Positions 1-10,816 are shown, counted from the first letter of the stretch. The stretch: DNA of 64,000 bases from Limosilactobacillus vaginalis DSM 5837 = ATCC 49540 (GCF_000159435.1 NZ_GG693413.1:31657-95656); one strand, 5' to 3'. Notes: generated by a model not told the origin, from the letters alone. Program-made: numbers and translations.

Positions 1-2
1 CT

Positions 3-662
3 CGTCAGCAATATATTGCGCAAACCCTTGTTAATAGTGATGATTACGTTAAGCTGGAGTCATTTGGTGGTTGGCAAAGTGCTGAAATGCGGCGATTGCT
101 CTTTTTCCCGTCATATTATCAGCCACAGGCAGCTGACTTTGCAGTTACGGGCTTAGAAGTTGACTATCCGCAAAAATTTGCTGAGCTTCATCACCGGCAA
201 ATAATGGGAACATTATTAGGTGAGGGGTTAGAACGAGCATCATTTGGGGATATCGTTACTAATGGAAAACGGTGGCAAGTGGTGGTTACTAATCAGATGG
301 CGCGGTTTGTCCGTGAGCGAATCGATCACGTTGGCAAGATTAAAGTAAAATGGAAGCCGGTTCAACTTGAGGAGTTAATTGTTCCTGAAGATGATTGGGA
401 ACAGCTATCGACAACCGTTTCATCACTGAGAATTGATGCGATAATTGCAGCAGGATTTAACTATTCTCGTAATCGGGCAAAACAGTTATTAGAGCATGGC
501 CTTGTTCAAATCAACTGGGAAGAAATGCAACGACCGGATTATTCAGTTCGGGAACATGATATGTTGTCTGTTAGACATGCTGGCCGTTTAAGAATGGATC
601 AGGTTGGGAGCATTACTAGGAAGAATAAGCAGCGGATTACTTTATCAATCATTCGCGCTTAA
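3..662 (+). CDS. ylmH: YlmH-family S4-domain RNA-binding protein (5' end outside window)
   Basis: The reading frame is open from base 3, so the gene starts upstream of the window; about 219 residues of a family usually near 260 are seen. The C-terminal part (about bases 430-600) carries an S4 fold, including RIDAIIAAGFNYSRNRAK and LLEHGLVQINW. YlmH proteins bind RNA or ribosomes; in Bacillus relatives a role in rescue of stalled nascent chains is reported. It lies 25 bases before divIVA, the usual order at the end of the division cluster (sepF-ylmG-ylmH-divIVA-ileS), so it is probably cotranscribed with genes before the window. The family call is confident; the role is from family knowledge. 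Confidence 0.88.
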   Translation, partial: RQQYIAQTLVNSDDYVKLESFGGWQSAEMRRLLFFPSYYQPQAADFAVTGLEVDYPQKFAELHHRQIMGTLLGEGLERASFGDIVTNGKRWQVVVTNQMARFVRERIDHVGKIKVKWKPVQLEELIVPEDDWEQLSTTVSSLRIDAIIAAGFNYSRNRAKQLLEHGLVQINWEEMQRPDYSVREHDMLSVRHAGRLRMDQVGSITRKNKQRITLSIIRA

Positions 663-687
663 TTAAGATCACATGGAGGAAAAACCG

Positions 688-1617
688 ATGAGTTTAACTG
701 TAGATGAAATTAATCAAATCCAATTTAATACTAAAATGCGTGGCTACAATCCAACTGAAGTGAATGACTTTATTAAGGAAGTCGCACAAACAGTTCAGGA
801 ATTGACCGACCAGAATCGGGCGCTACAAGAAAAGGTCAAGGCCGATGAAAGCAAGCTGAAATACTTTAGTGAGTTAAAGGATTCACTGAATAAGTCAATT
901 TTGGTTGCTCAAGAAGCTGCTGATAAGGTTAAGAACAATGCTAAGCGTGAAGCTGACATTATGGTGCGTGAAGCCCAAAAACAGGCAACTGACATTGTTT
1001 CAACAGCTAACGAAAAGGCTAATCAAATTGTTGAAAATACTGCAGAAGGGACTCGGAAGTTAACGTCAGAAACTAGTGACTTAAAGAAACAAACGCGGAT
1101 CTTCCGTCAGCGGTTACAAGTAATGCTTGAATCTCAATTGGAAGTAGTTAAGAGTGACGAATGGGATAAGTTATTAGCCAACGATGATATTGATAAATAT
1201 GGAGAAATTCAAAATATTTTAGGAACTCGTCTTGACAATAATTCGGGTGAAAGTGTAGAATCAACCTCAATTACAACTAGTGATTTTGAATCTGAAAGTA
1301 CAACCGCTACCGTTGCGGACGAGACTACTTCAGGCAGTGTTGCAATTAAAAATAACGTTGCATCGGATTCAGCTGTTACGTCAGACTCAGAGGTTGTTGT
1401 CAAATCAGAAGAAAGTGAAAGTGCTCCTGCTAGTTCTGCAGAGACAGTTTCCTTTAACTCACCGACCGACTTTGCTTCAGCATTTACCGATACTTCAGCG
1501 GTAGCGCAAAGTGATGAGAGTAAAGCAACCAATGATTCTGTTGCGTCTGCTTCTACCGAATCAAGCAATAGTGAAGATGAGGGTGACACTGTTGTTGTTT
1601 TCCCAGATAATAACTAG
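688..1617 (+). CDS. divIVA: Cell division protein DivIVA with long acidic Ser/Thr/Glu-rich tail
   Basis: Peripheral membrane coiled-coil protein that marks curved membranes at the septum and poles. The N-terminus (MSLTVDEINQIQFNTKMRGY) is the DivIVA membrane-binding segment, followed by about 160 residues of heptad coiled coil. I start at ATG 688 because GGAGGA at 675-680 fits it; an upstream ATG at 673 overlaps that site. The protein is 309 residues, much longer than Bacillus DivIVA (about 164), because residues from about 185 on form a low-complexity Ser/Glu/Thr/Val tail ending DTVVVFPDNN. Placed between ylmH and ileS as in other Firmicutes. The tail is probably disordered and may be a phosphorylation or partner-binding region (inference). 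Confidence 0.95.
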   Translation: MSLTVDEINQIQFNTKMRGYNPTEVNDFIKEVAQTVQELTDQNRALQEKVKADESKLKYFSELKDSLNKSILVAQEAADKVKNNAKREADIMVREAQKQATDIVSTANEKANQIVENTAEGTRKLTSETSDLKKQTRIFRQRLQVMLESQLEVVKSDEWDKLLANDDIDKYGEIQNILGTRLDNNSGESVESTSITTSDFESESTTATVADETTSGSVAIKNNVASDSAVTSDSEVVVKSEESESAPASSAETVSFNSPTDFASAFTDTSAVAQSDESKATNDSVASASTESSNSEDEGDTVVVFPDNN

Positions 1618-1649
1618 TTGTTTAAATTAAATTGTAATAATTAATAACA

Positions 1650-1884
1650 AAAACGTCGAAGGACATTAGTAGAACAAGAATGATTCAGCGAGTTAGCAAG
1701 TGGTGTGAGGCTAATATTTAGTATTGTTTTACTTGATCGGTCCCGAGTACCTGGTTGAATATTTAAATCAGGTCGGTTCATTACCGTTAAGCAATGGTTG
1801 AGGGGATATTTGATTAACCAAATATCCTGAAAACGGGTGGTACCACGAAAAGCTTCGTCCCAGTGATGGGATGAAGTTTTTTTA
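1650..1884 (+). promoter_or_regulatory. T-box leader of ileS, isoleucine specifier ATC
   Basis: The 302-base gap before ileS holds a T-box riboswitch. The antiterminator motif GGGTGGTACCACG lies at 1835-1847 and competes with a terminator (CTTCGTCCCA pairing TGGGATGAAG, then a T run to about 1884). Stem I is recognisable: GGAC 1661-1664 pairs with GTCC 1740-1743, ATTAGTA at 1665-1671 is the loop-E side, and ATC at 1736-1738 sits one base before the lower stem, where specifiers sit. ATC is an Ile codon and matches the downstream gene. Uncharged tRNA-Ile should favour antitermination. Confidence 0.93.
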
Positions 1885-1919
1885 GTTATTAATTGTTGAT
1901 TGAGAAAGGAGAATTGCAT

Positions 1920-4715
1920 ATGCGAGTTAAAGATACATTAAACTTGGGTAAGACCAAGTTTCCGATGCGGGGAAAGTTACCAGTCACTGAAGCACAACGT
2001 GAAAGTGTTTGGGAAGAAAATAAAGTATATGAATTACGACAAAAATTAAATGAGGGGAAGCCAACGTTTATTCTTCACGATGGCCCTCCATACGCTAATG
2101 GTAATATTCACATTGGTCACGCCATGAATAAGATTTCTAAGGACTTTATCGTTCGTTACAAGTCAATGAGTGGCTTCCGTTCACCATATGTTCCTGGTTG
2201 GGATACTCACGGGTTGCCGATTGAACACCAATTGACGAAGGCCGGTTACGACCGGAAGAAGATGAGTCTAACAGAATTCCGTGACCTCTGTCGGAAGTAT
2301 GCTTTGGAACAAGTTGACAAGCAACGCAAAGATTTCAAACGGTTAGGAGTTAGCGGTGACTGGAATCACCCGTACCTAACTTTGGATAAGGAATTTGAGG
2401 CTGCACAAATTCGTGTCTTTGGTGAATTTGCTAAGAAGGGTCTTTTGTACCAAGCTAAGAAGCCAGTTTACTGGTCATGGTCATCTGAATCAGCATTAGC
2501 AGAAGCCGAAGTTGAATATCATGACGTCACTGCTAAAACAGCCTTCTTTGTTGAACAGGTTAAGGACGGTAAGGGTGTTCTTGATAGTGATACCTACCTA
2601 GTTGTCTGGACTACTACTCCATGGACCGTTCCAGCATCTGAAGCGGTAGCGGTAAATGCTAAGTTTGACTACTCAGTTGTTAAACCAGCTAATGACGATC
2701 GGAAGTTTGTTGTTGCAACGGAACTTTTGGAAGGATTAGCAGAGAAACTTGGTTGGGACGACTACCAAGTAGTTAAGCATGTCGCCGGAAAGGATCTGGA
2801 AGGTTTAACTACTCAACACCCATACCTTGATCGTGAACTTTTGGTTGGGGTTGCTGATTACGTTACTGCTGATGCTGGTACCGGACTTGTTCACACCGCT
2901 CCGGGATATGGGGACGATGACTACAACTTTGGTAAAAAGTATGACTTGCCAATTTTCGCCCCAATTAATGATCAAGGTGTCCTGACAAAGGAAAACGGTG
3001 ACGACTTTGATGGTGTCTTCTACCAAAAAGCTGATGACATTTCACTGCAAAAGCTTGAAGATAATAATGCTCTTCTTCTTGAAGAACCATTAAAGCACAG
3101 CTATCCATTCGATTGGCGGACAAAGAAGCCAATTATTTTCCGGGCAACAGATCAGTGGTTCGTATCCATTGAAAAGATGCGTCAAAATATCTTAGATGCC
3201 TTAGAAAATGTTAAGTACCACCCAGAATGGGGTAAGGTTCGCCTTCGCAATATGATTAAGGATCGTGGCGACTGGGTAATTTCACGGCAACGTGTTTGGG
3301 GTGTACCACTGCCAATCTTCTACGCTGAAGATGGTACACCAATCATGGAAGAAGAAACGATTAATCATGTTGCAGATCTCTTTAGAAAATATGGTTCTAA
3401 TGTTTGGTTTGAACGTGATGCAAAGGATCTTCTCCCAGAAGGATACACTAACGAACATTCACCTCATGGTAAGTTTACTAAGGAAACCGATATTATGGAT
3501 GTTTGGTTTGACTCTGGTTCTTCCCACCAAGGGGTTCTAGCTGAACGGGATTACTTGACTTATCCAGCTGATCTTTACCTTGAAGGATCCGATCAGTATC
3601 GTGGTTGGTTCAATTCAAGCCTGATTACTAGTGTTGTTTGCTCTGGTCATGCTCCATATAAGGAAATCGTTTCTCAAGGATTTACCCTTGATAAGCGTGG
3701 TAACAAGATGAGTAAGTCACAGGGGAACGTTATCGATCCAAATAAGGTTGTCCAACAAATGGGTGCCGAAATTATTCGTCTTTGGGTAATGAGTGCTGAT
3801 ACTTCTGCTGATGTGCGGGTTTCAATGGGAACTTTCCAACAGATCTCAGAAGCATACCGAAAATTACGGAACACCTTCCGTTTCTTGCTTGCTAATACTA
3901 GTGATTTCAATGCAAGTGAAAATACTGTTTCCTACGAGTATATGAGTTCCGTAGATCAGTACATGCTCGTTAAGCTTAATCATTTCCTTGAAAAGATGCG
4001 AGCTGATTTTGATAACTATGACTTCCTTGATGCTTACCGGTTATTAATTAACTTTGTTAACAATGATTTATCAGCCTTCTACATGAACGTGGCAAAGGAT
4101 GTTCTCTACATTGAACCTGAGAATTCACAAACCCGGCGTTCAATGCAAACGGTCTTCTATGACATCTTGTTAACAATGGTTAAGCTGCTTACTCCAATCT
4201 TGCCACACACAACTGAAGAAGTTTGGAGCTACATGAACGAACCGGAAGAATTTGTTCAATTGACTGAAATCCCAGAAGTACGCCACTTTGATGGTGAAGA
4301 AGGACTGTTAGATAAGTGGTCTGAATTTATGGGAGTTCGTTCACACGTCTTGAAGAGTTTGGAAGAGGCACGGAACGCTAAGATGATTGGTAAGTCATTA
4401 GAAGCTCAAGTTGACCTTTACGTGAATGAACACAATAAGGAACTATTAGAGAGTCTTGATGCCGATGTCCAATTATTATTGGGCGTTTCAAAGCTTAATC
4501 TTCATTCTCTTGATGAAGCGGCTGCAGATGCTGATCAATACAATGATGGGATTGCAGTTAAGGTAAGTGTTGCCCCAGGTGAAACCTGTCAACGGTGCCG
4601 GATGGTTAAGGAAGATGTTGGTTCAGATCCAGCTTACCCAACCCTCTGTGCTCGTTGTGCCAAGGTAGTTCGGGAAAGCTTCCCAGAAACAGTTGATGAA
4701 GGCTTAGAAAAATAG
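1920..4715 (+). CDS. ileS: Isoleucine-tRNA ligase
   Basis: Charges tRNA-Ile with isoleucine in the cytoplasm; class I synthetase with an editing domain. Visible marks are HIGH ([10 protein letters not shown], near residue 60), the editing region ([15 protein letters not shown]), the KMSKS loop ([10 protein letters not shown]) and a C-terminal zinc site CQRCR...CARC. At 931 residues it has the usual length. ATG 1920 is chosen because AAAGGAG lies 10 bases upstream; an in-frame start at 1893 would extend into the leader. Expression should follow the Ile T-box just upstream. A terminator follows at 4752. Confidence 0.98.
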   Translation: MRVKDTLNLGKTKFPMRGKLPVTEAQRESVWEENKVYELRQKLNEGKPTFILHDGPPYANGNIHIGHAMNKISKDFIVRYKSMSGFRSPYVPGWDTHGLPIEHQLTKAGYDRKKMSLTEFRDLCRKYALEQVDKQRKDFKRLGVSGDWNHPYLTLDKEFEAAQIRVFGEFAKKGLLYQAKKPVYWSWSSESALAEAEVEYHDVTAKTAFFVEQVKDGKGVLDSDTYLVVWTTTPWTVPASEAVAVNAKFDYSVVKPANDDRKFVVATELLEGLAEKLGWDDYQVVKHVAGKDLEGLTTQHPYLDRELLVGVADYVTADAGTGLVHTAPGYGDDDYNFGKKYDLPIFAPINDQGVLTKENGDDFDGVFYQKADDISLQKLEDNNALLLEEPLKHSYPFDWRTKKPIIFRATDQWFVSIEKMRQNILDALENVKYHPEWGKVRLRNMIKDRGDWVISRQRVWGVPLPIFYAEDGTPIMEEETINHVADLFRKYGSNVWFERDAKDLLPEGYTNEHSPHGKFTKETDIMDVWFDSGSSHQGVLAERDYLTYPADLYLEGSDQYRGWFNSSLITSVVCSGHAPYKEIVSQGFTLDKRGNKMSKSQGNVIDPNKVVQQMGAEIIRLWVMSADTSADVRVSMGTFQQISEAYRKLRNTFRFLLANTSDFNASENTVSYEYMSSVDQYMLVKLNHFLEKMRADFDNYDFLDAYRLLINFVNNDLSAFYMNVAKDVLYIEPENSQTRRSMQTVFYDILLTMVKLLTPILPHTTEEVWSYMNEPEEFVQLTEIPEVRHFDGEEGLLDKWSEFMGVRSHVLKSLEEARNAKMIGKSLEAQVDLYVNEHNKELLESLDADVQLLLGVSKLNLHSLDEAAADADQYNDGIAVKVSVAPGETCQRCRMVKEDVGSDPAYPTLCARCAKVVRESFPETVDEGLEK

Positions 4716-4751
4716 TTGCCCATCAATGACAAACCCCTAGTTAGCGTTGTA

Positions 4752-4788
4752 AAATACCAAGTGACGTTTATGTTGCTTGGTATTTTTT
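4752..4788 (+). terminator. Rho-independent terminator after ileS
   Basis: AATACCAAG pairs with CTTGGTATT across a 14-base loop and runs into TTTTTT. It separates ileS from the cold-shock gene. Confidence 0.8.
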
Positions 4789-4804
4789 ATTGTAGGTGAA
4801 ATTA

Positions 4805-5020
4805 ATGTTACAAGGCACAGTCAAAAGTTTTGATCGTGAAAAGGGGTGGGGATTTATTGATGTTCCCCATGAAGGTGAAATTTTCGTTCATTATACGGGA
4901 ATTGAAGGCCACGGCTTAAGGATCTTGACCCCAGGAGAACGGGTTGCGTTAGTTATTGTTCAAGGAAAACGCGGACCACAAGCGGCACATGTTCAGCGAC
5001 TCAGTAAGCGAGGCTATTAA
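4805..5020 (+). CDS. Cold-shock-domain protein
   Basis: A 71-residue single cold-shock domain, a five-stranded OB fold that binds single-stranded RNA or DNA. RNP1 (KGWGFI) and RNP2 (IFVHYT) are present, with the GTVKSFDREKGWG opening typical of CspA-like proteins. ATG 4805 is preferred, with GGTGA just before it; the GTG at 4796 is too close to that site. It is more divergent than the main CspA paralogues (for example GEIFVHYTGIEG for the usual DVFVHFSAI). It ends one base before the Nudix ATG, so the two genes are probably translationally coupled. Confidence 0.9.
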   Translation: MLQGTVKSFDREKGWGFIDVPHEGEIFVHYTGIEGHGLRILTPGERVALVIVQGKRGPQAAHVQRLSKRGY

Positions 5021-5021
5021 A

Positions 5022-5573
5022 ATGAATTTTGAAGAAAAAACATTAAGTGAGAAGAATGTTTTCGATGGTAAATTGATTAAAGTTGCTGTTGAAGAGGTCG
5101 AAACTCCAAAAGGTTTAAAAGCACAACGAGAAATTGTTCATCATGCTCCAGCAGTGGCAATTCTGGCGTTAACTGCTGATCACAAAATGATTTTGGAAAA
5201 GCAATGGCGCTCGCCAATTCATGATACGACCTTGGAAATTCCTGCAGGAAAGGTTGATTCACGTGATAGTCGTGATGCCCTTCATGCTGCTAAACGTGAA
5301 TTAAATGAAGAGACCCGTCTTAAGGCAGGGACGATCAAGAAAATTTCATCATTTTACACATCGGTTGGGGTTCTGGATGAATTTATGACACTCTACTTAG
5401 CAACAGATCTCACACCGGTGGAAAATAAACTGCCTCAGGACCGTGATGAGCAACTAGTATTAGAAAAGGTGACCCTTGATGAAGCGTTAAAGATGATTGG
5501 TGAAGGACAAATTGAGGACGCCAAGACGATTATGGCAATTTATTATTGGCGAGGGATGACCAACCATGGATAA
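5022..5573 (+). CDS. Nudix hydrolase, ADP-ribose pyrophosphatase type
   Basis: A 183-residue Nudix protein likely to split ADP-ribose or related dinucleotide sugars. The Nudix box is at about residues 70-96 (IPAGKVDSRD, then AAKRELNEETRLKAG). It keeps the REL and EE metal ligands but has two extra residues between G and REL, and R where the usual box has G after EET. The start at 5022 puts the typical N-terminus MNFEEKTLSEKNVFDGKLI first; an upstream start at 4956 would lie inside the cold-shock gene. It overlaps the next gene by 8 bases, so it belongs to an operon with the small membrane protein and mtnN. Confidence 0.88.
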   Translation: MNFEEKTLSEKNVFDGKLIKVAVEEVETPKGLKAQREIVHHAPAVAILALTADHKMILEKQWRSPIHDTTLEIPAGKVDSRDSRDALHAAKRELNEETRLKAGTIKKISSFYTSVGVLDEFMTLYLATDLTPVENKLPQDRDEQLVLEKVTLDEALKMIGEGQIEDAKTIMAIYYWRGMTNHG

Positions 5574-5817
5574 GGATCCGCAAAATAATAATGAACGGCT
5601 AACGCGTCAACAGTATCGTCAGCAACATACGACCGTTTCCAATGATAGTGAAGATGAACAACAGCCTTTTCGGTCTCGGGTTGATCAGAAAATCGAACAG
5701 GAACAGCTAACCAATGAGCAGAAGATGCAGCGGCTACGAAAACGGTTAAACATTGCCATTATTAGCTTAGTAGTCGCAATTATAATCGTTTATTTAATTT
5801 TATTTTTTGTAAAGTAA
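5566..5817 (+). CDS. Small single-pass membrane protein, function unknown
   Basis: An 83-residue protein with a polar, charged N-terminal half (about residues 1-60, rich in Q, N, R and E) and one C-terminal membrane segment (IAIISLVVAIIIVYLILFFV). The start overlaps the Nudix gene by 8 bases and mtnN begins 11 bases after its stop, so it is a genuine operon member. Similar short proteins occur at this place in other lactobacilli (recollection, not checked). No function can be given. Confidence 0.75.
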   Translation: MDKDPQNNNERLTRQQYRQQHTTVSNDSEDEQQPFRSRVDQKIEQEQLTNEQKMQRLRKRLNIAIISLVVAIIIVYLILFFVK

Positions 5818-5828
5818 GGATGAAGAGA

Positions 5829-6524
5829 ATGAAGTTTGGAATTATTTGTGCAATGCCCGAAGAAATTAAGGAATTGACGGCAGCATTAGAGAATGAACAG
5901 GTAAAGGAAATCGGTGGCAAAAAGTATTATTCTGGACAAATTGATAACCAGAATGTTATTTTAGTTGAATCCGGCATTGGTAAGGTTGAAGCTGGGATTA
6001 CAACAGAGCACCTAATTACAGATTTTGGAGTAGATGTAGTAATTAACTCTGGCTCTGCAGGTGGAATTGGTCAAGGACTCCATGTTGGCGATGTTGTTAT
6101 TTCTAGTGAAACTGCCTACCATGATGTTGATGTACGGGCATTTGACTATGTTTATGGTCAGTTACCAGGGAAAGAACCCCGGTTTAAAGCATCTGCAAAG
6201 TGGGGACAAGCCATTGAAAAGGCTGGTGAAAAGACTGGCTTAAATATTAAACGCGGGCTAATCGTTTCAGGTGATCAATTTATTGCTAGTAAGGATGCAA
6301 TTCAAGAGATCCTTCACTACTTCCCTGATGCATTATCAAGTGAAATGGAAGGGGCAGCTGTCGGACAGGTTGCAACTGATCATGATGTTCCGTACGTTGT
6401 TGTTCGAGCAATGTCTGATACTGGAGACGAAGATGCCGGAGTTAGTTTTGATGAATTTATTATCGATGCTGGTAAACGTTCCGCCAAGATGTTATTACAA
6501 CTCTTTGCGGATTTGAATAAATAG
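5829..6524 (+). CDS. mtnN: 5'-methylthioadenosine/S-adenosylhomocysteine nucleosidase
   Basis: Hydrolyses MTA and SAH to adenine plus the thioribosyl product, feeding methyl-cycle recycling. The family opening MKFGIICAMPEEI and the C-terminal active-site stretch SSEMEGAAVGQVA ... VRAMSD (catalytic Asp) are seen. ATG 5829 (231 residues) is preferred over 5820, which abuts the AAGGA site with no spacing. It sits directly before the cysteine desulfurase gene, linking sulfur-related functions in one operon. Confidence 0.95.
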   Translation: MKFGIICAMPEEIKELTAALENEQVKEIGGKKYYSGQIDNQNVILVESGIGKVEAGITTEHLITDFGVDVVINSGSAGGIGQGLHVGDVVISSETAYHDVDVRAFDYVYGQLPGKEPRFKASAKWGQAIEKAGEKTGLNIKRGLIVSGDQFIASKDAIQEILHYFPDALSSEMEGAAVGQVATDHDVPYVVVRAMSDTGDEDAGVSFDEFIIDAGKRSAKMLLQLFADLNK

Positions 6525-6539
6525 GGAGGCACATGAAGA

Positions 6540-7706
6540 GTGAGTGAAGTATATTTTGATAATGCAGCAACAACACCAATGACCAAGCCGGTGATTGATG
6601 AGCTGATAAAGCAAACGGAAAATACCTGGGGGAATGCTTCAACGGGGTATTCTTACGGTCGTCACTCCAAGCTAGTCCTTGAAAACAGTCGTCACGTAAT
6701 TGCTCAAAGTATTAACGCTAAGGATGAGGAAATCGTCTTTACCAGTGGTGGAACCGAAAGCGATAATACCGCAATAATTCAAACAGCATTAACGCGACAA
6801 AATCTTGGCAAGCACATTATTACCACCGCGATTGAGCATGAAGCAATTTTGAAGCCACTACATTATTTAGAATCATTAGGATTTGATGTCACCTACCTGC
6901 CAGTTGATAAGAATGGCAATATTTCATTAGCAGATTTTAAGGCAGCCTTACGTGATGATACGATTCTTGTGTCAATCATGATGGGAAATAATGAAGTCGG
7001 TAGTCGGATGCCGATTCATGAAATTGGTGAAATTTTAAAGGATCACCAAGCATGGTTCCATACCGACGCTGTTCAAGCTTATGGACTCTTGCCGATCGAT
7101 GTTGAGGCTGATCACATTGACCTTATGTCAACCTCAGCCCATAAGTTGAATGGTCCTAAGATGGTTGGCTTTCTGTATCGTCGCGACGGGATTAGTTTCC
7201 CTAGCTTTGTTCGCGGTGGTGATCAGGAAACAAAACGCCGTGCGGGAACCGAGAATGTTCCAGCCATCGCGGCGTTTGCTAAGGCGGTTTCCATTGATAC
7301 CCCTGAGGAAAAGCAAAAGCGTCAAGAACGTTATTATCACTTTAAGCAGTTAATCGTTAAGCGGTTAACGGATGCTGGAGTTGACTTTGAGGTCAATGGA
7401 CAACTAGACCCTCATGCTCTTAACCATGTTCTTAATTTATGGTTTAAGGGGATTTCTACCTATGTAATGCAAACCGATCTTGACCTTGCTGGCTATGCCG
7501 TTTCGGGTGGTTCTGCATGTACTGCCGGAAGCATTGAGCCTTCTCATGTATTAACCGCGATGTTTGGTAAGGATAGTCCGCGAATTAGTGAGTCAATTCG
7601 GATTAGCTTTGGGGCATTAAACACTGAAGAAGAGGTTAATGGCTTAGTGGATGCGATCATTGAAATTGTTAATAAGCTAAAAAATATTAAAGGAGTTGAG
7701 GACTAA
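6540..7706 (+). CDS. Cysteine desulfurase (NifS/IscS-like), sulfur donor for tRNA thiolation
   Basis: PLP enzyme that moves sulfur from cysteine to an acceptor. The PLP lysine lies in STSAHKLNGPK (near residue 201) and the persulfide cysteine in GSACTAGSIEPSH (near residue 325). GTG 6540 is the start: GGGAGG precedes it by 10 bases and the nearby ATG at 6533 stops after four codons. It overlaps the DUF1831 gene by one base (7706) and mnmA follows, the usual IscS-like/MnmA arrangement in lactobacilli, so its product likely supplies sulfur to MnmA (inference from context). Confidence 0.95.
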   Translation: MSEVYFDNAATTPMTKPVIDELIKQTENTWGNASTGYSYGRHSKLVLENSRHVIAQSINAKDEEIVFTSGGTESDNTAIIQTALTRQNLGKHIITTAIEHEAILKPLHYLESLGFDVTYLPVDKNGNISLADFKAALRDDTILVSIMMGNNEVGSRMPIHEIGEILKDHQAWFHTDAVQAYGLLPIDVEADHIDLMSTSAHKLNGPKMVGFLYRRDGISFPSFVRGGDQETKRRAGTENVPAIAAFAKAVSIDTPEEKQKRQERYYHFKQLIVKRLTDAGVDFEVNGQLDPHALNHVLNLWFKGISTYVMQTDLDLAGYAVSGGSACTAGSIEPSHVLTAMFGKDSPRISESIRISFGALNTEEEVNGLVDAIIEIVNKLKNIKGVED

Positions 7707-8053
7707 TGCAGTTTGTAAAAACAGTTCAACTTCAAGGGGATTCAGACAAGTATTCAATTAGTCCCGACATTAAACGATACACTTTAATTGATTTAGGGTT
7801 TGAAGAAACCAAACGCGGAAACTTTGAATATGTTGGAAGCGTTGATACTGACAACCCATTTAACCCGGTTGCTAAACTCCGGATCCTGATCTCTGCTGAC
7901 CTAACTGGGTTTAAAATGGAAACTGTTACCGGGAACGGAATGCGGAAAATTAACATCTTTACTCATCCGCGCGCCAAGGAATTTGTTGAGCAGTATCATT
8001 TTATTTTAAAAGAAATGCTTAAACGGAATGTTTTTTTAGTAACAAAAGGGTAA
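7706..8053 (+). CDS. DUF1831 family protein
   Basis: A 115-residue soluble protein beginning MQFVKTVQLQGDSDKYSISPD, a DUF1831 signature from lactobacilli. Its ATG overlaps the stop of the cysteine desulfurase and it precedes mnmA, so a part in sulfur transfer or tRNA thiolation is plausible, but no catalytic residues are evident and it has no cysteine. Family call from sequence memory. Confidence 0.82.
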   Translation: MQFVKTVQLQGDSDKYSISPDIKRYTLIDLGFEETKRGNFEYVGSVDTDNPFNPVAKLRILISADLTGFKMETVTGNGMRKINIFTHPRAKEFVEQYHFILKEMLKRNVFLVTKG

Positions 8054-8077
8054 ATTAATGCAGTAGTTGGCAAGTTT

Positions 8078-8086
8078 TGATACAAT
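8078..8086 (+). promoter_or_regulatory. Extended -10 promoter candidate for mnmA
   Basis: TGATACAAT, an extended -10, lies 75 bases before the mnmA start, in the 107-base gap after the DUF1831 gene. No good -35 is seen. mnmA may therefore be transcribed separately as well as with the upstream genes. Confidence 0.45.
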
Positions 8087-8157
8087 AGTTCACACTGGTA
8101 ACATGCGACCTTCTATCGTAGATTGTTCCAGAATCTATTTGAAATGATGGTGATTAA

Positions 8158-9294
<1,137 letters not shown>

Positions 9295-9314
9295 ACATAA
9301 AAAATAATGCAAAG

Positions 9315-9358
9315 TAGGGAAGATACCGTTATTAGTATATAGGTGGTATACTTCCCTA
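9315..9358. repeat. Imperfect inverted repeat between mnmA and the phosphatase gene
   Basis: TAGGGAAG-A-TACC pairs with GGTAT-ACTTCCCTA with one bulge and a loop of about 17 bases. It is not followed by a T run on the + strand, so it is not an ordinary terminator. Confidence 0.5.
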
Positions 9359-9427
9359 TACATATTAAGAAAAGTTTGGAACACGACGATTATTTTTTGT
9401 TAAAATAGAGGAAAAAGGTCGAATAAT

Positions 9428-10084
9428 ATGACTAAAGTTTACTTAATCCGTCACGGAAAAACACAATGGAATCTTGAATCTCGTTACCAGGGTGCTAACG
9501 GTGATTCGCCATTACTTGATCAAAGTTATAAGGAAATTGAATTACTAGCGGAATCGTTAAAAAATGTTCCAATTAATCACGTCTATGCTAGTCCGTTGAA
9601 ACGTGCTCGGGTAACGGCAATGACATTATTACAGCACCTTAATCGACCGGTTCCTCTAACAATTGATAGTCGGTTAAATGAATTTAATCTGGGAAAGATG
9701 GAGGGGATGCATTTTGATGCGGTTGCTGAAAAGTGGCCTGATGTGTTAAAAAATTTCCGCCATCATCCTGATAAATATGATAGTTCTATCGTAGAAAGTG
9801 AAAGCTTTGCACAAGTTATTAACCGCATGGGAGCAGCCATCAAAGAGTTTTGTCGGAATGATCCGCATGGGACAATTTTAATTGTTTCACATGGGGCAGC
9901 TCTGAATGCTAGTATTAATGCGCTTGTGGGAACCCCTCTCGCACACTTGAAAGATCGTGGTGGCCTTAGTAACACTTCTACTACCATTCTGACTACAGAT
10001 GATGCTGAACATTTTGAACTGGAAAAGTGGAATGATACTTCATACTTGCATAAGGCTAATGTTGATCCGACTGATACAATCTGA
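9428..10084 (+). CDS. Histidine phosphatase family protein (phosphoglycerate mutase-like)
   Basis: A 218-residue branch-1 histidine phosphatase. The phospho-accepting histidine is in LIRHGKTQWN (residues 6-15), and the second histidine in IVSHGAALNA (near residue 155). It lacks the longer inserts of glycolytic PGAM and probably acts on small phosphorylated metabolites (family inference). It is 15 bases ahead of the TPR gene and may form an operon with it and recD2. Confidence 0.9.
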   Translation: MTKVYLIRHGKTQWNLESRYQGANGDSPLLDQSYKEIELLAESLKNVPINHVYASPLKRARVTAMTLLQHLNRPVPLTIDSRLNEFNLGKMEGMHFDAVAEKWPDVLKNFRHHPDKYDSSIVESESFAQVINRMGAAIKEFCRNDPHGTILIVSHGAALNASINALVGTPLAHLKDRGGLSNTSTTILTTDDAEHFELEKWNDTSYLHKANVDPTDTI

Positions 10085-10099
10085 GGAGAGTGAATTTAA

Positions 10100-10792
10100 A
10101 TGACAGAACAACAGACTAATCGTGAAGAACAAAAGAAGCAAACAGAACGTTTAGTGCATAAGTTAATTACTGCAATCGATGAATCCCCTGATAAAGCTAA
10201 TAACTATTATGATTTAGGTTCATTATTAACTCGTCTTCAGGACTATGCTCAAGCTGAAGAACTATTTATGAAGGCTTTAGGGATCTTTGAGGCAAAGGGT
10301 GATCAGGAAGCCCAAAACCTATTAAATTACGGGCTTGGAAACCTATATTATGAGGTCGGTAAAGTTGATCAAGCCATTAAGCTTTACAACAAGATTGATG
10401 ATAAGAAATTGAAGGCTGATTCTTATCTGATGCTTGCCCAAAGCTACAGTAAGAAAAAGCAGTATAAGCAGGTTGTTGCTTATGGTTTAACAGCTCATGA
10501 ATTACGACCGGAAGATCCGGAAATTGATCAAGCTCTGGGAGACGCTCTTCTTGCTCTGGGTGAATTTAAGCAGGCTGCATCATACTATGATGCCATTTTG
10601 AAGCACCACCCTGGTCGAGCAGATACACAATTTAACCGTGGATTGGTAGCAATGGTCCTTGGAGAACCATATAAGGATTATTTGAATCAGGCACGGCAGC
10701 TTGACTTAGATTACTACACTAAGAGTGAAAAGCGGATTGCTGAAATTGAAAAAACGTTACAAGCAACGCAGAAACCGCAAAATGATAAATAA
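10100..10792 (+). CDS. Tetratricopeptide-repeat protein
   Basis: A 230-residue soluble helical protein with several TPR units, for example NNYYDLGSLLTRLQDYAQAE, then NYGLGNLYYEVGKVDQAIKL and DALLALGEFKQAASYYDAIL. TPR arrays bind other proteins; no partner is shown here. A good site (GAGGAGAG) precedes the ATG. It lies 24 bases before recD2, a pairing often seen in lactobacilli. Confidence 0.88.
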   Translation: MTEQQTNREEQKKQTERLVHKLITAIDESPDKANNYYDLGSLLTRLQDYAQAEELFMKALGIFEAKGDQEAQNLLNYGLGNLYYEVGKVDQAIKLYNKIDDKKLKADSYLMLAQSYSKKKQYKQVVAYGLTAHELRPEDPEIDQALGDALLALGEFKQAASYYDAILKHHPGRADTQFNRGLVAMVLGEPYKDYLNQARQLDLDYYTKSEKRIAEIEKTLQATQKPQNDK

Positions 10793-10816
10793 TAAATTTA
10801 AGGAAGGATGACTTTC

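Noticed and set aside
1209..1589. Open frame of 126 codons on the minus strand opposite the divIVA tail
   Set aside because: It mirrors the Ser/Glu-rich repeats of divIVA, has no ribosome site and no recognisable product.
1641..1919. Minus-strand 92-codon frame in the ileS leader
   Set aside because: The region is fully explained by a T-box riboswitch.
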